64,000 bases of DNA from IMG/VR virus record IMGVR_UViG_3300046804_004123, positions 40,174-104,173 of that record; one strand, written 5' to 3'. Both the position numbers and the translations under genes were made by a program. The stretch comes from a virus. Of this stretch, positions 60,950 to 64,000 are shown in pieces (the first letter of the stretch is position 1; each line of letters begins with the position of its first letter). Below the pieces are notes generated by a model. That model was not told the DNA's origin, searched no databases, and saw only the letters and a list, made by a program, of their open reading frames with translations.

Positions 60950-63900
60950 TTATTTACTATCTATTTTTAAGTTAAGTTCTTTAATTGCTTCAATCAATAA
61001 AGCAACCAAATTAGAATATGCAACTGATTTAACTTCATAATTTTCTGTTTTTTTCTTAGGGTACACTACATCAGGAACAATCTTTTCAATTTCTTGAGCT
61101 ATAAGTCCTATTTGATGATCTCCACTATCTGTGCGATCAAATTCGACTCCACGTAACATTAGAACTTTATCTAAAGCATTTTCTATAGTTTTAACATTTA
61201 TTTTTAATATTTCATCGGAATTTGCCGTTAATGTTCCACCAGCAACAAGATTTCCTGTCGATGGATTAAATGTAAGTTTTGTTGATGATACATAAGCAGT
61301 TTGTGCAGCTCCAGCAGTAACAGAAAGAATACCGACATACCAATTTGAATTTGTAGTTGTATCATCATATATTGTTACAGATCCGCTAGCATTTATGTTT
61401 GATAATTTAGATCCATCACCATAATAAGAAGTTGCACTAACAATTCCCAAAGAACCATAGAATGTAATTGCAGAACCAACTTGCATTACTTGAGTTGTTT
61501 TATCAAATGTTAAATTTGCAGATGCTCCAGCAGAATTATTATCATTAAATATAATTTGCTTATCAGATCCAGCAACAGGTCCTATTGTTCCCTGCAAACC
61601 TTGAAGTCCTTGTGTTCCCTGAACACCTTGAAGTCCTTGGGTTCCCTGAATTCCTTGAAGTCCTTGAGTTCCTTGAACACCCTGATCACCCTGGAGTCCT
61701 TGGGTTCCCTGAACTCCCTGCAATCCTTGTATTCCCTGATCACCCTGGAGTCCTTGTGTTCCTTGAACTCCCTGATCACCCTGGAGTCCTTGGGTTCCCT
61801 GAACACCTTGAAGTCCTTGAACTCCCTGTAAACCTTGTGTTCCCTGAACTCCCTGCAATCCTTGTGTTCCTTGAACTCCTTGGACACCTTGAAGTCCTTG
61901 AGTGCCTTGAACACCTTGGAGTCCTTGTGTTCCTTGAACTCCCTGATCACCCTGGAGTCCTTGTGTTCCTTGAACTCCCTGTAAACCTTGAGTACCTTGA
62001 ACACCTTGAAGTCCTTGGGTTCCTTGTGTTCCTTGAACTCCCTGTAAACCTTGAGTACCTTGAACACCTTGAAGTCCTTGGGTTCCTTGTGTTCCTTGAA
62101 CTCCCTGTAAACCTTGAGTACCTTGAACACCTTGAAGTCCTTGGGTTCCTTGAACACCTTGATCACCTTGAAGTCCTTGGATTCCTTGAACTCCCTGCAA
62201 TCCTTGAGTTCCTTGAGTTCCTTGAGTTCCTTGTGTTCCTTGTAAACCTTGGGTTCCTTGAACTCCTTGGACACCTTGAAGTCCTTGAGTGCCTTGAACA
62301 CCTTGGAGTCCTTGTGTTCCTTGAACTCCCTGATCACCCTGGAGTCCTTGAGTGCCTTGAGTCCCCTGCAAACCTTGAGTTCCCTGAACTCCTTGAAGTC
62401 CTTGAGTACCTTGAGTACCTTGATCACCTTGAAGTCCTTGAAGTCCTTGAAGTCCTTGAGTACCTTGAACTCCCTGCAATCCTTGAGTTCCTTGAGTTCC
62501 TTGAACACCTTGGAGTCCTTGAGTACCTTGAACTCCCTGCAATCCTTGAGTTCCTTGAGTTCCTTGGAGTCCTTGAGTACCTTGAACTCCTTGTAAACCT
62601 TGAAGTCCTTGTGTTCCCTGAACACCTTGAAGTCCTTGTGTTCCTTGAACTCCCTGTAAACCTTGAGTACCTTGAAATCCATCAACACCTATAACACCAT
62701 CTTGCCCACGAAGACCTTGTAATCCTTGTAACCCAGCAGCATAAGGAGTAGTCCAAGAAACTCCAGCGCCAGTAGAAATAAGAACTGATCCAGCAGCGCC
62801 TACATTATTATAAATGTCCTTTAATGTAGAATTCAGTTCAATAGGACCTTCAAAAAGGAAGTTTCCAGTACCATCAATTTGTGCTCTTACTGCAGCAGAA
62901 CTAGCATCAACAAAACGAAGACTTGGTGTTGATGTATTGCCATAAACATCAATATACCAAGAAGTAGCATTATCAGTTGCTCTACCAAAACTTAACTGAC
63001 CACCTTCACTACCCGTATCAACTCTACCTGCTTTGATTTCTCCACCATTAAAGTTAAGAGATGTATCACTAACTTGCATTCCACCAGCAGCAAGCCTTAC
63101 ACCATTAGGAATTGTTAAAGTTCCAATACCAAGAGCATAGTTAAATGCCCAAGCATCAGTGTTCAATCCAGTGAAAGTACCAGACTTGAACCACATTAAT
63201 TGCTTATAAGTATCTGGAGTTATTTCTCCACCAGAATTAAAATTAACTAATGGACTACCTTCAGTGGATGCAATCGCAATACCACCAGTGTTTGCAGTGG
63301 TATCTGTAGAAACATCATTACCAAATGCATCTGTTATTACACCAACTACAATATCCTTATCTTTGATTCTAAGTTCATTAGATACAATATATGATGATGT
63401 ACCTCCGATAGTAATATTACCACCAACATAAAGATTAGATCCATCAAAAGTTAAATTACCAGAACCAGTAGGATTGTTGGAGCCATCTTTATAAACAATT
63501 TGATTGGCAGATCCTGCTACAGGTCCAGTTTGTCCTTGAACTCCCTGTAAACCTTGTGTTCCTTGAACTCCCTGCAATCCTTGTGTTCCCTGAACACCTT
63601 GAACTCCTTGTAAACCTTGAGTACCTTGAACACCTTGAAGTCCTTGAGTACCTTGAGTACCTTGTAAACCTTGGGTTCCTTGAACTCCTTGTAGTCCTTG
63701 GATGCCCTGAACACCCTGAACACCTTGAAGTCCTTGTGCTCCTTGTGTTCCTTGTAAACCTTGGGTTCCTTGAACTCCTTGAAGTCCTTGAGTACCTTGA
63801 ACTCCTTGAAGTCCTTGGGTGCCTTGAACACCCTGAACACCTTGAAGTCCTTGTGCTCCTTGTGTTCCTTGTAAACCTTGGGTTCCTTGTACTCCTTGAT

Positions 63901-64000
63901 CTCCTTGAAGTCCTTGAGTGCCTTGAGTCCCCTGCAAACCTTGAGTTCCCTGAACTCCTTGAAGTCCTTGAGTACCTTGAGTACCTTGATCACCTTGAAG
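60950..64000 (-). CDS. Collagen-like tail fibre with C-terminal S74 self-cleaving chaperone (partial)
   Basis: The frame is open to the right edge, so the N-terminus is missing; 1016 residues are visible. Two long blocks of G-x-Q triplets (GTQGLQGVQ and variants) lie at the N-terminal end and at about 425-790 of the visible part. Between them is a beta-rich part ([34 protein letters not shown]), and then a second non-collagen part. The last 90 residues are a Peptidase_S74 chaperone: [19 protein letters not shown] (Ser and Lys five apart, the cleavage dyad), then [15 protein letters not shown] and a coiled-coil end. The chaperone trimerises the fibre and is then cut off. Confidence 0.88.
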   Translation of the reverse strand, partial: LQGDQGTQGTQGLQGVQGTQGLQGTQGTQGLQGDQGVQGTQGLQGTQGAQGLQGVQGVQGTQGLQGVQGTQGLQGVQGTQGLQGTQGAQGLQGVQGVQGIQGLQGVQGTQGLQGTQGTQGLQGVQGTQGLQGVQGVQGTQGLQGVQGTQGLQGVQGQTGPVAGSANQIVYKDGSNNPTGSGNLTFDGSNLYVGGNITIGGTSSYIVSNELRIKDKDIVVGVITDAFGNDVSTDTTANTGGIAIASTEGSPLVNFNSGGEITPDTYKQLMWFKSGTFTGLNTDAWAFNYALGIGTLTIPNGVRLAAGGMQVSDTSLNFNGGEIKAGRVDTGSEGGQLSFGRATDNATSWYIDVYGNTSTPSLRFVDASSAAVRAQIDGTGNFLFEGPIELNSTLKDIYNNVGAAGSVLISTGAGVSWTTPYAAGLQGLQGLRGQDGVIGVDGFQGTQGLQGVQGTQGLQGVQGTQGLQGLQGVQGTQGLQGTQGTQGLQGVQGTQGLQGVQGTQGTQGLQGVQGTQGLQGLQGLQGDQGTQGTQGLQGVQGTQGLQGTQGTQGLQGDQGVQGTQGLQGVQGTQGLQGVQGVQGTQGLQGTQGTQGTQGTQGLQGVQGIQGLQGDQGVQGTQGLQGVQGTQGLQGVQGTQGTQGLQGVQGTQGLQGVQGTQGTQGLQGVQGTQGLQGVQGTQGLQGDQGVQGTQGLQGVQGTQGLQGVQGVQGTQGLQGVQGTQGLQGVQGLQGVQGTQGLQGDQGVQGTQGLQGDQGIQGLQGVQGTQGLQGDQGVQGTQGLQGIQGTQGLQGVQGTQGLQGLQGTIGPVAGSDKQIIFNDNNSAGASANLTFDKTTQVMQVGSAITFYGSLGIVSATSYYGDGSKLSNINASGSVTIYDDTTTNSNWYVGILSVTAGAAQTAYVSSTKLTFNPSTGNLVAGGTLTANSDEILKINVKTIENALDKVLMLRGVEFDRTDSGDHQIGLIAQEIEKIVPDVVYPKKKTENYEVKSVAYSNLVALLIEAIKELNLKIDSK
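61582..62670 (-). repeat. Collagen-like triplet repeat DNA, block 1
   Basis: Tandem 9-base units coding Gly-x-Gln, with x mostly Thr, Leu, Val, Asp or Ile. Most variation is at the third codon positions and the x codon (ACT, CTT, GTT, GAT). Units group into longer near-copies of 18 to 100 bases. It codes a stiff triple-helical shaft. All other frames stay open through this block, which produces long false reading frames on both strands. Confidence 0.9.
63530..64000 (-). repeat. Collagen-like triplet repeat DNA, block 2
   Basis: The same Gly-x-Gln coding repeat as in block 1, continuing past the right edge of the window. It is separated from block 1 by about 850 bases of non-repeat beta-rich sequence. 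The two blocks share long near-identical words, so they can recombine with each other. Confidence 0.9.

Noticed and set aside
61582-62694. Long open frames of 368-369 codons on both strands
   Set aside because: They come from the 9-base collagen repeat, which keeps all frames open. Their peptides are simple repeats ([20 protein letters not shown]) with no domain character, and the Gly-x-Gln frame continues into real protein on both sides.
61582-64000. Regular short repeats that could look like a CRISPR array
   Set aside because: The units are 9 bases, directly adjoining and all coding Gly-x-Gln. There are no unique spacers of constant length and no cas genes.
1-64000. Cyanophage photosynthesis genes (psbA, psbD, hli) or tRNA genes
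   Set aside because: I looked for them because the phage type makes them likely, but found no matching proteins and no cloverleaf with a CCA-proximal end that I could support.

Overview
The window is a 64 kb piece of an AT-rich T4-like myovirus. Several genes point to a phage of marine cyanobacteria (Synechococcus/Prochlorococcus type): the T4 core genes gp4, gp5, gp26, gp32, gp33, gp48, gp53 and gp59, together with PhoH, ThyX, glutaredoxin, small DUF4278/DUF1825-like proteins and 2OG-Fe(II) oxygenases, a combination typical of cyanomyoviruses. I saw no photosystem genes, tRNA genes, insertion sequences or CRISPR arrays. Almost everything is on the minus strand; only about 12.85-15.27 kb (gp4, a conserved protein, gp48, gp53) is on the plus strand.

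Layout. 1-12.8 kb is a tail/baseplate-hub module read on the minus strand: a gp54-like tail-tube-fold protein, the gp26 hub/assembly protein with a likely -1 frameshift extension, two very large hub or tape-measure-like proteins (one with an RlpA double-psi barrel and a degenerate M23-like domain), a hub protein, a gp5 OB-fold protein without lysozyme, and beta-rich structural proteins. 12.85-15.27 kb is the plus-strand head-completion and baseplate set. 15.26-24.5 kb is the replication, late-transcription and nucleotide module: a Mom-like DNA modification protein, gp32, gp59, gp33, a RecB-like exonuclease, PhoH, ThyX, many small cyanophage proteins and glutaredoxin. It has three recognisable terminators and two good sigma70-type promoters.

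24.5-45.7 kb is a large accessory island of about 20 genes on one strand, nearly all for glycan chemistry: glycosyltransferases (families resembling GT2, GT4, GT17, GT25, WavE and RgpF), SAM methyltransferases, a sugar nucleotidyltransferase, a cupin, a GH130-like propeller protein, a short glycerophosphodiester phosphodiesterase-like protein and a RuBisCO-like protein (RLP). Several are multi-domain fusions built from modules that also occur alone nearby. The RLP keeps the carbamylated-lysine/metal triad of RuBisCO but has lost the loop-6 lysine and other carboxylase residues, so it is probably a sugar-phosphate enolase, isomerase or decarboxylase and not a carbon-fixing enzyme.

45.7-64 kb is the fibre/adhesin region: a 4380-residue protein in which thousands of residues of Asp-box-like repeats interrupt a glycine-rich adhesin domain, two ordinary glycine-rich adhesins, and a collagen-like fibre ending in a self-cleaving S74 chaperone that runs off the right edge. 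One reading is that the phage makes or remodels surface sugars with the island while recognising host glycans with the neighbouring large adhesins. The most novel items are the RLP-containing sugar operon, the giant inserted propeller adhesin and the gp26 frameshift.
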